This document shows, in pieces, positions 47,106 through 57,922 of a DNA stretch of 64,000 bases (within the stretch, counting starts at the first letter, position 1; the number at the start of each line of letters is the position of its first letter). The notes beneath the pieces are model-generated. The model had not been told where the DNA came from, made no database searches, and saw only the letters and a program-made list of their open reading frames with translations. The stretch is from contig NZ_JAPYRE010000001.1 of assembly GCF_029936995.1 (NCBI RefSeq), positions 434,001-498,000 of the forward strand. Direction: 5' to 3'. A program made the position numbers and the translations under genes. Source of the DNA: Henriciella sp. Its GTDB lineage: Bacteria; Pseudomonadota; Alphaproteobacteria; Caulobacterales; Hyphomonadaceae.

Positions 47106-48056
47106 CTATCCCTTTCCGCCCGTATCGAACTTGTCGGTCTTGCGTTCGCCGAACAGCATGCGCTGTTCGAGCCGGGCGCGCAGGGCGGCGTAATAGGCTT
47201 CGAGGAAGGCAAGGTCGCTTTCGTCAGTGCCTTTCTCCCGCCCGATCTTTTCGCGGATGCGCTCGGCCACACGTGTCTTGATCTCGGCTGTAGACTGACG
47301 CAGCACATCCTCCAGGACGTGCAGCTCATGGATGCCATAGGTGTCGAGTTCAGCCTCGGTGAACGCATAGCCATTGGCCGAGGGAAGGGGCGCGGCAGAC
47401 GTGATGTCCTGCTTCAGCCGGGTGCGCGGCGCATGAATGACGATCGTCCCCGCGATCAGGTCGCCTACGCGCAGCTTGTCCCGGTTGAAGAGGGGAAACA
47501 GCACGAAGACAGCGCTCCAGAGAAGCGCAAGGATACGTATCCAGGCACTGACTTCGTCCTCAGCGGTCATGAAGAGCAGGCTCAGCGGCAGGAACACTTC
47601 CAGCTCCCGCATGAAGTTGCGGGCCAGCACCGCATTTGCAGTCAGGCGGCCTCCATTGCGTGCAGCCACACGCAGGCCAAGCGCACGCTTGCCAGGCGTG
47701 GCCGCCTTCCGTCCGATCTCGAAGGCGACAAAATAGAAATTTCTGAGCAGGAATATGAGGACCGTGCTTATGGAAACGGCCATCTGCCAGCCTTGATATC
47801 CCATGGAGGAGAACATCGAGGATACCGTGAAAAGGCAGGCGAGCATCGTTATGAGCAGGATGGCGAAATCAAGCAGGAAGGCGCCCGCGCGTTCAGAGGC
47901 CGTTGCGATCTTGAGATTCAGGGCTGCGCCCTCAGGCGTGACAAGCGGACGGATACGTTTGGCCTGGCGGGCCTGCTCCTTCAGGCGCAATTCACGCCGG
48001 CGCAGGGCTTCCCGGCGGCTGTCGCCGGACGCAGGAGAGCGGCGGTCACGGGCCAT
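47106..48056 (-). CDS. RDD family membrane protein
   Basis: A 316-residue protein with an RDD domain: helices near residues 57-80, 92-112 and 155-180, with GKRALGLRV and RVGDLIAGTIVIHAP. The cytoplasmic N terminus is strongly basic, and the C terminus is helical and charged (coiled-coil-like). Its ATG overlaps the SpoIIM stop by one base (TGATG). It ends the MoxR operon. Function is unknown. Confidence 0.88.
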   Translation of the reverse strand: MARDRRSPASGDSRREALRRRELRLKEQARQAKRIRPLVTPEGAALNLKIATASERAGAFLLDFAILLITMLACLFTVSSMFSSMGYQGWQMAVSISTVLIFLLRNFYFVAFEIGRKAATPGKRALGLRVAARNGGRLTANAVLARNFMRELEVFLPLSLLFMTAEDEVSAWIRILALLWSAVFVLFPLFNRDKLRVGDLIAGTIVIHAPRTRLKQDITSAAPLPSANGYAFTEAELDTYGIHELHVLEDVLRQSTAEIKTRVAERIREKIGREKGTDESDLAFLEAYYAALRARLEQRMLFGERKTDKFDTGGKG

Positions 48057-49069
48057 CAGCTATCCTCGCCAGTCCATTCATCCTGCCCGCCACGTGGCCA
48101 GTAGAAATAGACCAGCCAGAAGACGAGACTGGCCGCGGCAATCGCGTAGCGCGCCATATCCGAATTGATCATCTGGCGGCCGAAGCCTTCCAGAAGCGCA
48201 GCTGTAAACAGCATCAGTACGGTTCCAATGATAAGAAGCGCCGCCGAATGGCCCGCATCCCGCATGGACTGCATCCGGCTTTTCGTGCCGGGAAAGGCGA
48301 CCGCGCTGCCGATCATGAAACCGCCTGCACCGGCAAGGATAATGGCGAAAAGTTCTGTCACGCCGTGGATAAAGAGCCAGCCTGTCAGTTCGGCGGCCAG
48401 CCCCTTCTGCCAGAAGACAGCAAAGAAGCTGCCAATATAGACGCCATTGTAAATAAGCAGGATTGCTGTCGGGATACCGAAAGCGAAACCCAAAGCAAAA
48501 GCGAAAATGGCGATGCCGCTATTGTGCGAGAACAACTGCGCCGAGAAGGCGGCCAGCATATCCGCGATATTTGTCTCTTCGGTGTAGAGCGTTGCGCGCA
48601 GGCTGTCATAACTGGCGTTCGGATTTCGAGAGTCCCAGCCCTGATGGAAGGTCCAGTACCATTCCATGTCCTGCAGGCAGAGAAAGAAGGCAAGCAGGGC
48701 GCCTCCGAACAGGCAGGCCGCTGCAAGAAGCGTTGAGCCAAGTGCGCCGGACACCGCGTCCGGCCAGTCCCGGCGGAAATATTGCGCGATGCGCCGGCCC
48801 ATGCTGGCGCGGGTGCCGTAGACGAAGAAATAGGCCCGTGCGCACAGTGTTTCGAGATAGGCCAGCACGTTCTGGTCGAGCGAGATGGAGCGCGCGACCG
48901 AAAGCGACGAGACGGCCTGCCGGTAGAGCCGGGGCAGCGCCGTCATCTCTTCATCGGAAAGCGCCTTCATGCCGCGTTTTTCCGCCCGTGTGACGATTTC
49001 GTCGAGACGGCTCCAGTCTTCCTGGCGTTCCTCGCGGAAGCGGTAGGATTTCATCACCCGGTCGTTCAC
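48056..49069 (-). CDS. Stage II sporulation M (SpoIIM) family membrane protein
   Basis: A 337-residue multi-pass membrane protein of the SpoIIM/DUF95 family, common in non-sporulating bacteria. Markers: AYFFVYGTRASMGRRIAQYFRRDWP, FSHNSGIAIFAFALGFAFGIPT, GWLFIHGVTELFAIILAGAGG, all cited in short parts. GTG start at 49069 overlaps the DUF58 stop (GTGA). Role in the MoxR operon is unknown; membrane partner of the complex is plausible. Confidence 0.88.
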   Translation of the reverse strand: MNDRVMKSYRFREERQEDWSRLDEIVTRAEKRGMKALSDEEMTALPRLYRQAVSSLSVARSISLDQNVLAYLETLCARAYFFVYGTRASMGRRIAQYFRRDWPDAVSGALGSTLLAAACLFGGALLAFFLCLQDMEWYWTFHQGWDSRNPNASYDSLRATLYTEETNIADMLAAFSAQLFSHNSGIAIFAFALGFAFGIPTAILLIYNGVYIGSFFAVFWQKGLAAELTGWLFIHGVTELFAIILAGAGGFMIGSAVAFPGTKSRMQSMRDAGHSAALLIIGTVLMLFTAALLEGFGRQMINSDMARYAIAAASLVFWLVYFYWPRGGQDEWTGEDS

Positions 49070-50375
49070 AGGAGCTCCCTCCGCTTGATCTCGAGATAGC
49101 GTGAGACAAGCTCAGCGCCGAACCGCTCCGGACGTGTCTCGATCACCTGCACGCCCATGCGTTGTAGCTTGCGGAAGACGACTTCGCGTTCCTGGAGCAG
49201 CGTGTCGGCGATGACGGCGCGGGAAACATCTTCGGCGCGCCGTGGCTCGGCCTCGACCATGCGCGCCAGCGCCTCATCCTCGAAGGTTGCGAACAGGACG
49301 AGATGCTTCTCCCGCAGGCGGGCGACATTTTCCAGCATCAGCTCTGCGGATGTGGTGTCGACGAAATCGGTAAACAGGATGATCAGCGAACGCCGCTCGA
49401 GACGCTGGGCGAGGTCTGTCAGGGCGAGCGTATAGTTGGCGTCTTCGGTCGAGTAGTCGAGCCGCGCGGCAAGGCGCTGGATATGCGGGAAGGCCGCCGC
49501 GCCGGTCACCACATTGCTTGCCACACCGGGACGCGAGTCGAATCCGAAAATCGCCGTCCTGTCGCCGGAACGCAGGGAAACATAAGCCAGCAGCAGGGCA
49601 GCATTGATGGCCCTGTCGAGCTTCGGCACGCCGCCCAGCGGTTCGCTCATCAGGCGTCCGGTATCAAAGGCAAAGACGATATTGTGGTTGCGCTCCGTGC
49701 GGAACTCCTTGGCCAGCAGCATCCTGTGGCGGGCGGAGTGTTTCCAGTCGATCGCACGCCGGTCCATCCCGGAGGCGAACTCCCGCAGGGCGTCGAATTC
49801 AGAGCCGTCGCCACGTTCGATCTGCATCTTGATGCCGAAGTCTGCATCGCGCTGGTAAAGCCGCACCGCTTCTTCTTTCACCCAGCGTGTGTTGGGCGTG
49901 ATCGGTAGGTCCGTCTCGAGAACAAAAATCCTGCGGATGGCCACAAGGCCGAGCGGGCCTGTCCAGCGCGCCCAGATCCTCTCGAGCCTGCCTGTGCCGC
50001 GCCGGATCGGTTGCAGTTTGAAACTGCTCGTATGCGCCCGGTCCTGCCAGCCTCTCAGGATTTTTCTTGGTGGTGAGGCAATCAGCGGACTGGTTTCAAG
50101 CTGTACCTCCACATGGCCGGGCAGCGGACCCTTAAGGAAGGTGAAGATCACATCGGCGCTCTCTTCACCCGACATGTAGAGAAGGGCCGGTGCATCGACG
50201 CTGGCTTGGGCAGCTGGCGCACGTCCGGCGAGCACAAGGTCTGCAAACATCAGCGCCAGAACGCCCATGATCCATCCTGCCGACATCACCCAGAGCCCGG
50301 GGGCAAACACGGCAATGGCCAGCATCACCGGCACACCGGCAAGCATAAGCCAGATAGAGCGGAGCGTGGGTGCGA

Positions 50376-50379
<4 letters not shown>
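49066..50379 (-). CDS. DUF58 domain protein
   Basis: A 437-residue protein with two N-terminal helices and the DUF58 signature [20 protein letters not shown], followed by a vWA-like region ([31 protein letters not shown]). DUF58 proteins are almost always paired with MoxR AAA ATPases and are thought to bring metal-ion-adhesion-type domains to targets for remodelling. ATG overlaps the MoxR stop (ATGA). Confidence 0.9.
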
Positions 50380-51318
<939 letters not shown>

Positions 51319-51332
<14 letters not shown>

Positions 51333-52539
51333 GTGTCATCTCCCTGCGCCAGCGCCAGAGGGCGCGGGCCTTGTGTCTCAGTTCATCACGCGAGGCGGCA
51401 GGACCGGAAAGCCTGCCACTCAATTCGTTCCAGCTCTTTTCCTGTCCCGCATGGTTGCCCATCCGGTCGAGCAGGGCCGCAAGCTCGGTCTCGCTCAGTG
51501 TTTTCGGCAAGCCAAGCTCACGCGCCAGCGCGCGGCGGCTGAGGGCGAGATAACCTGGTGCCATGCGGCCCTCGCGCCGTGTCATGGCGATCAGACCGGC
51601 GGAATTATCAGCCAGGGCCTGCTTGCCCGGCGCGAATGGCGGGGCTTCGCGTTCAGGGCTTCCAAAGCGGATGGCGGCAGCCCAGCCAATCAGGCCCATG
51701 GTTGCCAGCGCGACGAGTGTCGCCCCGAGAAAGGGAATGTCGAGCAGCATCCTGAGCAGGCTGTTGGAATGCTCGAAGCCGTGCAGTGTCGCATCGAAGG
51801 CTATCGGCTGGCGCTGCGCCCGGGTCACACGCTCAACGATGTCGAGACCGATGCGGGCATTCTCCACCTGCGCGAGGCCGAAATTGTTGAGAACATCAGG
51901 GTCTGACAGGACATAGATTTCCCGGTCGGGCAGGCGCGACAGAAGCTGACCTTCCGGCAGGCCGACGACTTCCTGGAGAGTATCTGACCTGATGAGCTGT
52001 ATCTCTGGTTCGAAAACGGGCTGATAGCTGGCGGACGGGGTCTCGATACGACTGGGCGAGCTGGCGCGCTCGATGCTGGCGTCTTCAGCCACGAGGCCCA
52101 GCATGGCGTCGACAGGGCCTGTCCTGGCCAACCGCGTATCCAGTTCGAAAGCCTGGCGTGTGGGATTGGCTGTGAATGACCATTTCGGAAGGACAATCAG
52201 CGCTGGTTCGGCCAGTTCCTCCATGTCAAAGGAGCGCCCGTAAAGCGGCAGGGTCAGCACCATCAGCCGGCCATTCGATGTGTTGAGCGACTCGCTGCGC
52301 CGCGAGACGGCCGGGGTGTAGCCTTCAGTCTCGAGAATCTTGATGAGCCCGGCATACCCTGTCGCAGACCGCGAATAGGGGGTAGGGCCGGGCCGGTCAC
52401 GGCTTGCAAGTTCCGGGGCCCAGGCCATGAGGGAAAGCACAGCGCCAAATGACACCAGTCCGACCATGATCAGCGCGATCACGACGCTTGGCGCAAAAGG
52501 GCTTCTGGTGCCGGGCAGGCGCTCGCTTGCCGGGCTCAT
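51319..52539 (-). CDS. DUF4350 domain membrane protein
   Basis: A 406-residue protein: one N-terminal helix ([20 protein letters not shown]), an extracytoplasmic DUF4350 region ([37 protein letters not shown]), and a second helix ([21 protein letters not shown]), then a cytoplasmic tail with [22 protein letters not shown]. Function unknown. It sits between DUF4129 and MoxR, overlapping both. Confidence 0.85.
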
Positions 52540-53276
52540 GATGTGCCGGCTCCGAAGGCAAAGCTCTCATAGGAGCGGCGTGCATGCTGCCAGCCGTCAC
52601 GGTCGACGGGACGTCCGCCAAAGAAGCTGTTCTCGACGATACGGATAATCGGGGCCAGCGCTTCGCGGGTGCGGTCTGTCAGGTCTGACAACGACTGTAT
52701 TTCACGCGCCGTCAGCGATTGCGGCAGCCCGCCAGTACGGGTCTGGCGGACATCCTCGATTGAGCGGAATAGAAGCAGGTGGACCGCTTCGGCAAACCGG
52801 CCGCTCGCCGCCAGCCTGTCAGCTTCTTCCAGAAGCGCGCTGGCCTGTGCCTCGTCCGGACGCTGGTCACGGATATCGGAGATGTCTGCCTCGTCGGCCT
52901 TGTCTTTTCGCTGTCTTTGCAGGCCAACCATGTCCCCGAACATATACCAGAGCGCATAGACGATGGCGCAAATCACAGCCGAAATCAGGATCGCCTGGAA
53001 AACCCAGCCGAATGACCTGAACAGCCAGGCAAAGAAGTCGCCGACCGCTTCGATGAACGGATTACGCGGTGTATCGAAATCTTCCGGTTCCGGCCTGAAT
53101 TGCGGGCGTTCGGTCTGTAGCCGGTCATTGCCTGCATGCTCTGCAACGATGCGCTCGATCCGGTCGCTCTCAGGTTCGTCGCCGGCATCGCTTGTCTGCG
53201 CAAGCGCCGGGGCTGTCCCGCATAGCCCGAAGAGCATGGCCCAGGCGATGACGATCGTCCGGACAGCATCTCTCAC
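52536..53276 (-). CDS. DUF4129 domain protein
   Basis: A 246-residue protein. GTG 53276 is chosen because GGAGG lies 8 bases upstream and the following residues form a clean signal peptide (IVIAWAMLFGLCGTAPALA). An ATG at 53321 would add 15 basic residues. A helix near residues 95-115 precedes a cytoplasmic DUF4129 domain (ASGRFAEAVHLLLFRSIEDVRQ, LTAREIQSL). First gene of the MoxR operon; its stop overlaps DUF4350's ATG. Confidence 0.83.
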   Translation of the reverse strand: MRDAVRTIVIAWAMLFGLCGTAPALAQTSDAGDEPESDRIERIVAEHAGNDRLQTERPQFRPEPEDFDTPRNPFIEAVGDFFAWLFRSFGWVFQAILISAVICAIVYALWYMFGDMVGLQRQRKDKADEADISDIRDQRPDEAQASALLEEADRLAASGRFAEAVHLLLFRSIEDVRQTRTGGLPQSLTAREIQSLSDLTDRTREALAPIIRIVENSFFGGRPVDRDGWQHARRSYESFAFGAGTS

Positions 53277-53426
53277 GCGGCAGCCTCCTCTCCTGTGGCG
53301 CTTGGATAAACGCCACTTCACCCTTCAACCTTGACTATTTCAGAGCTGCAGCGTGGCGTCCATGGGGCTCTTGAGATGTTGGCGGCAATAACCGATATGG
53401 CGCGGATGCCGAGCAAGGATACTGAA

Positions 53427-53894
53427 ATGGACCGCGCCGCCACCTATCGTGACCTGAAAGCCGAGATCGAAAGCATCGTCGCCGGGGAGAGCTATGTCCC
53501 GGCGCGTTATGCCTCGGCCGCCTGCCTGCTGGCGGAAGCCTTCCGGCCCCGTTTCTTCTGGACAGGTTTCTATGTTGTCGACCCCGACAAACCTGACGAG
53601 CTGGTCGTCGGCCCGTATCAGGGCACGCTTGGCTGTCTGCGCATCCCGTTCGGCAAGGGCGTCTGCGGGGCCTGCGCGGCCGAGGGAAAGACGCAACTGG
53701 TCGAGGACGTTCACGCCTTCCCCGGCCACATTGCCTGCGACTCGCGGTCAAACTCCGAAATCGTGGTGCCTGTCTTTGATGACCAGGGAAAACTGGCGGC
53801 TGTGCTTGACGTGGATTCGACGGAGTATGGTGCGTTTGACGACGTGGACCGTGAGGGGCTCGAGGCGATCTGCAAGACCCTGCTGACAGCCTGA
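53427..53894 (+). CDS. msrC: Free methionine-R-sulfoxide reductase (GAF domain)
   Basis: Reduces free methionine-R-sulfoxide. The GAF-domain protein from ATG 53427 (155 residues) has C70, C80 and C104 spaced 10 and 24 apart, the same spacing as the catalytic and resolving cysteines of E. coli fRMsr (84, 94, 118). GKGVCGACAAEGKTQLVEDVH and HIACDSRSNSEIVVPVF are diagnostic. AAGGA lies upstream. Divergent from the MoxR operon. Confidence 0.93.
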   Translation: MDRAATYRDLKAEIESIVAGESYVPARYASAACLLAEAFRPRFFWTGFYVVDPDKPDELVVGPYQGTLGCLRIPFGKGVCGACAAEGKTQLVEDVHAFPGHIACDSRSNSEIVVPVFDDQGKLAAVLDVDSTEYGAFDDVDREGLEAICKTLLTA

Positions 53895-53901
53895 CGTCCG
53901 C

Positions 53902-54615
53902 CTAGCGGCCCGGTCCTGCCACTGCGGCACATGGCTCACCATACATGCCACCCTGGTCGATGCAGAAAAACGCCCAGTCACCGGACGTGTCCGGCTTGTC
54001 GCCTGTATTGTCCCCGACATAGGCCACGACGTCCACACCGGGATAGCCCTGCGCAGCCAGCATGGCCGGGATGATGTCATAGCGCGGCGTCTTGTTCGAG
54101 ACACCTTCAGGTGTCGCTTTCGTCATCAGGATACGGAAGTCTTCAGGACGCTCCAGTCCGACGGCAGCAAGGTTTTCCTCTGTCCAGAGTTGCGTCGTGT
54201 CGGCCCGGTTGGTGACGAGCGCGACATGACCTCCCAGCGCATTGACCCGCTCGATAAACGGTTTTGCTCCCGGCACGAGCGTTGCCGCCTTTTCCTGTGT
54301 CCAGGCCTGCCAGCTCTCCTCTGAATAGGTTTCGCCCGCCCGCTCGATCCGTATCTGGTACTCAATGTTGTTAAGCACGGTTTCGTCGATATCGAGCGCG
54401 ACCGCCCATGTGCCAGGCGCGCGTGTTGCGGCAACCTCTTCGACATGGGCTGTGGCTTCGCCGTAGACATCCTGCGCCTCTTCGGCCCAGCCGGCATTAT
54501 CGGCCACCCATGCTACGCCGGGGCTAAGGTCTGCTGGTTGGACAGGCGGCGGCGTCGCACATGCGGCAAGGGCCGTAGCAGCCAGTAGCGAAGCGAACTG
54601 TAAACGGTGAATCAT
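53902..54615 (-). CDS. Class B-type acid phosphatase lipoprotein (HAD family)
   Basis: A 237-residue lipoprotein (signal FASLLAATALAAC) of the HAD acid phosphatase / e(P4) family: catalytic DxDxT in ALDIDETVLNN, GGHVALVTNRAD, and GDNTGDKPD with metal-binding Asp. Probably dephosphorylates nucleotides or other phosphomonoesters in the periplasm. It follows the GST gene by 14 bases. ATG 54615. Confidence 0.9.
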   Translation of the reverse strand: MIHRLQFASLLAATALAACATPPPVQPADLSPGVAWVADNAGWAEEAQDVYGEATAHVEEVAATRAPGTWAVALDIDETVLNNIEYQIRIERAGETYSEESWQAWTQEKAATLVPGAKPFIERVNALGGHVALVTNRADTTQLWTEENLAAVGLERPEDFRILMTKATPEGVSNKTPRYDIIPAMLAAQGYPGVDVVAYVGDNTGDKPDTSGDWAFFCIDQGGMYGEPCAAVAGPGR

Positions 54616-54629
54616 GGTGGGTGCCTGTA

Positions 54630-55619
54630 TCAGTCGAGGATGGGCGCGTTCGGCCCGATATGTACGGCAAGCGTTTTGCGCGCAGTCTCTGGCAGGTCGC
54701 GCCACGCTGCGCGAAGTGTATCGAGACAGCGTTTCTGATACTTGAAAACGCCCTGGCTGTAAGTCCGGCCTTCCAGTTGCAGGCTGAAAGTCTCAGCGCC
54801 TGCTTCCAGTGCATCGGCATTGGCCTTCAGGAAAGGCAGGTATGTATCGCCCGCGACAGCAAGCAGGGCCTGGACGACTTCAGACAGCCCCTTTGCCCAG
54901 TCGCCGCTGACACCTGACGCATCATCTGCGAGATCCAGCCAGCGATAGAAATAGGGCCGCTCGGCGCGCAGGAAGGCCATCGGCGTCGGGTCGTAGCTCA
55001 TCACCTTGATCTGGCCGTAGAAGGCCATGTCGGCGAGGGACGGCTTGTTGCCGAACAGGAAGAGGGTGGGGCCAAGCGCCATTTTTTCCAGGAGAGCGGT
55101 GACACGGGCGAAGGACGCTTCGATGACCGGCTTGGTCTCTGGCGTGCAGCCGACCAGCGCCATGCGGGATATCTGCCGCTCGCGGATGTCGGCCGCCGCT
55201 GTCTCGACGGTTTCGCGCCCGGCATTGGGCAGGCTGTCATAGATCAGCCAGTTGGCGCACCACTCAGCATCTTCGGTATAATGCCAGCGATAGTGGAACA
55301 TCGCTTTCATGGTCCACTCGTCGGCCATGTCCTCAAGCAGAAGGCAGGCAAAGCGCTGGACAGGGTCATCTGGCAGGAGACCGCGGCCCTGGTCTTCGAT
55401 CGATAGCAGGAAGGGCGTGGAATCGTTTGTCCAGCTGCCGTCAGGTGTCTGGATCACGGGGATGACCGGCGCCTTCACCTTCGAGAGGATGTCCTTGCGG
55501 ATATCCGCGGTCATCGGTGTCCAGCGGTGGGGAAGGTCCTTGGCACGCATCGCCGCGCGGGTTTTCATGGAATAGGGCGAGCCGAGCCCGCCATAGATCG
55601 TGTAAGGCGTATCGCTCAT
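54630..55619 (-). CDS. Glutathione S-transferase-like protein
   Basis: A 329-residue protein with an N-terminal thioredoxin-like GST domain (TIYGGLGSPYSMKTRAAMRAKD, IPVIQTPDGSWTNDSTPFL) and a C-terminal helical domain (FGNKPSLADMAFYGQIKVM). It is longer than typical GSTs (about 220), with an extra C-terminal helical extension. Specific activity unknown. Its ATG overlaps the DUF1330-gene stop (ATGA). Confidence 0.85.
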   Translation of the reverse strand: MSDTPYTIYGGLGSPYSMKTRAAMRAKDLPHRWTPMTADIRKDILSKVKAPVIPVIQTPDGSWTNDSTPFLLSIEDQGRGLLPDDPVQRFACLLLEDMADEWTMKAMFHYRWHYTEDAEWCANWLIYDSLPNAGRETVETAAADIRERQISRMALVGCTPETKPVIEASFARVTALLEKMALGPTLFLFGNKPSLADMAFYGQIKVMSYDPTPMAFLRAERPYFYRWLDLADDASGVSGDWAKGLSEVVQALLAVAGDTYLPFLKANADALEAGAETFSLQLEGRTYSQGVFKYQKRCLDTLRAAWRDLPETARKTLAVHIGPNAPILD

Positions 55620-56038
55620 GACGGTTCTCCCATCTGGTGGGTCTCTATCAGGTCCTGGTGCTTGAGGCCCGCCTCACGATGACGGTGGGCCTCCTGGTAA
55701 CGCGGATCACGCATCATGGTGAGCATGTGATGCCGGGACGGGTAGTGAACCACGAGCACGCGGTCCCAGTCCTCGTTGCCGCCGATCAGGAAACCATGCA
55801 CACTGCCGGCATAGAGGGTCTTCAGTCCGATGGAGGGATCATCGGAAAGCGCCTCCAGGCCCTTGGCATAGCGGTTATAGGCTTCTTCGCCGGAGATGTT
55901 ATCGCCCTTTTCCGGATCACTTTCCTTGTACTGGGCTTTCTCGTGGAATTTCAGCAGGTTGACCATGATCACAGGCCCCTCATGCTCGTCCTTGGCAAAG
56001 CGGCGCATCTGGTCAGTATCGGGCTGTAGCGCTGGCAT
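55616..56038 (-). CDS. DUF1330 family protein
   Basis: A 140-residue dimeric alpha-beta barrel protein: GPVIMVNLLKFHEKAQYKE, LYAGSVHGFLIGGNEDWDRVL, VVHYPSRHHMLTMMRDPRYQEA. The family is of unknown function. First of a three-gene unit with the GST and the acid phosphatase. Confidence 0.85.
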   Translation of the reverse strand: MPALQPDTDQMRRFAKDEHEGPVIMVNLLKFHEKAQYKESDPEKGDNISGEEAYNRYAKGLEALSDDPSIGLKTLYAGSVHGFLIGGNEDWDRVLVVHYPSRHHMLTMMRDPRYQEAHRHREAGLKHQDLIETHQMGEPS

Positions 56039-56096
56039 GTTTTCCTCCTGAACTTTTTAGGTAATCCTGCCTGCTGGATCAGACGCAGACAAGTTC

Positions 56097-56111
56097 ACGT
56101 CAGCGTGACGT
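56097..56111. promoter_or_regulatory. Dyad ACGTCA-GCG-TGACGT
   Basis: Perfect 6-base arms with a 3-base centre, 58 bases upstream of the DUF1330 ATG. It lies in the 114-base gap after the GH15 stop. Possible operator of the DUF1330–GST–phosphatase unit. Confidence 0.45.
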
Positions 56112-56152
56112 CGCGGCATGAAAAAGCACGGCGAAGATCCGGTGCAATGACT

Positions 56153-57922
56153 TCAGACTACTTCGTCCCAGTTACGGCTGAGCCGGTTGGCGGCATTGAT
56201 TATGCCGACCATGGAATAGGTCTGCGGGAAGTTGCCCCAAAGCTCTCCGCTGGCCGTGTCGATGTCCTCCGACAGCAGGCCGAGGCGCGTGCGGTGGGCC
56301 AGCACATCCTCGAACATTGCGCGGGCTTCGTCGATGCGCCCGATCCGGGCTAGGGCATCAATGTGCCAGAAGGTGCAGGCGGTAAACGCCGTCTGCGGTA
56401 GGCCGAAATCGTCTTCCACGCGGTAGCGGTAAACGTGATAGCCGTCGCGCAATTCCTCATCGACGCGCTCGACCGTCTTGATGAAGCGCTCATCCTTCGC
56501 ATCGATGAAGCCGATTTCTGCCATCAGCAGGACAGAGGCATCAAGCGCGTCCTCGCCGAACGCGCCGGTAAAGGCCTGGCGTTTCTCGTTCCACGCCTTC
56601 TCCAGCACGCCCTCGCGGATTTCATTGGCCTTCTCGGTCCAGTATTGCGTGCGTTCTTCCATGCCGAGACAGGCAGCGATACGCGCCAGCCGGTCACAGG
56701 CAGCCCAGCACATGATGGCCGAAGATGTGTGGACATGGGCAAAGCCCCGGAACTCCCAGATGCCGGCATCCGGCGTATTCCAGACGGCATAGGCGCGTTC
56801 ACCGACGCCCTCGAAATGCGCGAATTCCAGTGGCCCGGCCTTGGCGAACAGCCGGTCGTCGAAGAAGGCCTGGCTCGCCCCCAGTATAACATGGCCGTAG
56901 ACGTCATGCTGGATGTGCTCGGCTGCCTGATTGCCGAAGCGTACCGGCTTGTGGTCGCGGTAGCCGGGCAGGGCACCAGCGATCTTCTCGGTCAGGTCAT
57001 TTTCAAGCGCAATGCCGTAAACTGGCTGGATATGGCCCCCGCGCGTATGGGCGACCGTGTTTCTGAGGTAAGCGAGATAGTGTTCCAGCGTCCCCATGGC
57101 CGAAAGGCGGTTGAGCGCGGTGACCGTGAAATAGGCATCCCGCAGCCAGCAATAACGATAGTCCCAGTTGCGTTCCGAACCTGCATGTTCGGGGATACTC
57201 GTCGTCAGCGCCGCGACGATGCCGCCGGTTTCCTCGTAGACACACAGCTTCAGTGTGATGGCAGCCCGAATGACGGCCTCCTGCCAGTCTGGCGGCGTTG
57301 CCAGACGGCGTGACCAGGACATCCAGTGATCGGCCGTGCGTTCCAGCCATTCCAGCGAGATGACGCCGACCCGGTCCGACAGGCTCTCATCGGGGCCGAG
57401 CAGGAAACTCACCTCCCGGTCGAGCACGAAATCCCGCCCGTCCATGACATAGGAAACCGGTGCATCGGTTGTGACACGGAAACCAGCTGTTTCATCAAGG
57501 AAGCTGATATGGTTCACGCCGCGCCTTGTGACCATGTTGTATTCGCCACGCTGGCTCTGGGCGAACAGTTCGACACGAATGCGCGGCATGCCTTTGAGGG
57601 GCGTAATCCGGCGGACCATGGATGTCGGACGGAACATGCGCCCCCGGTCCATGAAGCGGGGGCAGTAATCGGTGACCCGTATGGCCGAGCCATCGTCTGC
57701 TTCCAGCACGGTTTCGAGAATGGCGGTGTTCTGCTGGTAGGACTGGGTGCTCTTCACCTGGCCCTGAAGGCTGACGGAGAACTGGCCGCGCCCGCCAAGC
57801 AGGCTGTTGAAGACCGGCTCGCCATCAATGCGTGGCAGGCAGAGCCAGACGCATGTTGCTGTCTCGTCGATAAGGCCTGCCACGGTGCCATTGCCGATAA
57901 TGCCGAGTTCGAGGTTGTTCAT
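56153..57922 (-). CDS. GH15 family glycosidase (trehalase/glucoamylase-type)
   Basis: A 589-residue glycoside hydrolase: N-terminal beta-sandwich (LELGIIGNGTVAGLIDETATCVWLC, cited in parts) and an (alpha/alpha)6 barrel with RNWDYRYCWLRDAYFTVTALN holding catalytic-region acids, and GELWGNFPQTYSMVGIINAANRLS at the end. Such enzymes, when next to otsAB, often hydrolyse trehalose. No signal peptide is seen, so it is probably cytoplasmic. Its ATG overlaps the otsB stop (TAATG). Confidence 0.88.
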   Translation of the reverse strand: MNNLELGIIGNGTVAGLIDETATCVWLCLPRIDGEPVFNSLLGGRGQFSVSLQGQVKSTQSYQQNTAILETVLEADDGSAIRVTDYCPRFMDRGRMFRPTSMVRRITPLKGMPRIRVELFAQSQRGEYNMVTRRGVNHISFLDETAGFRVTTDAPVSYVMDGRDFVLDREVSFLLGPDESLSDRVGVISLEWLERTADHWMSWSRRLATPPDWQEAVIRAAITLKLCVYEETGGIVAALTTSIPEHAGSERNWDYRYCWLRDAYFTVTALNRLSAMGTLEHYLAYLRNTVAHTRGGHIQPVYGIALENDLTEKIAGALPGYRDHKPVRFGNQAAEHIQHDVYGHVILGASQAFFDDRLFAKAGPLEFAHFEGVGERAYAVWNTPDAGIWEFRGFAHVHTSSAIMCWAACDRLARIAACLGMEERTQYWTEKANEIREGVLEKAWNEKRQAFTGAFGEDALDASVLLMAEIGFIDAKDERFIKTVERVDEELRDGYHVYRYRVEDDFGLPQTAFTACTFWHIDALARIGRIDEARAMFEDVLAHRTRLGLLSEDIDTASGELWGNFPQTYSMVGIINAANRLSRNWDEVV

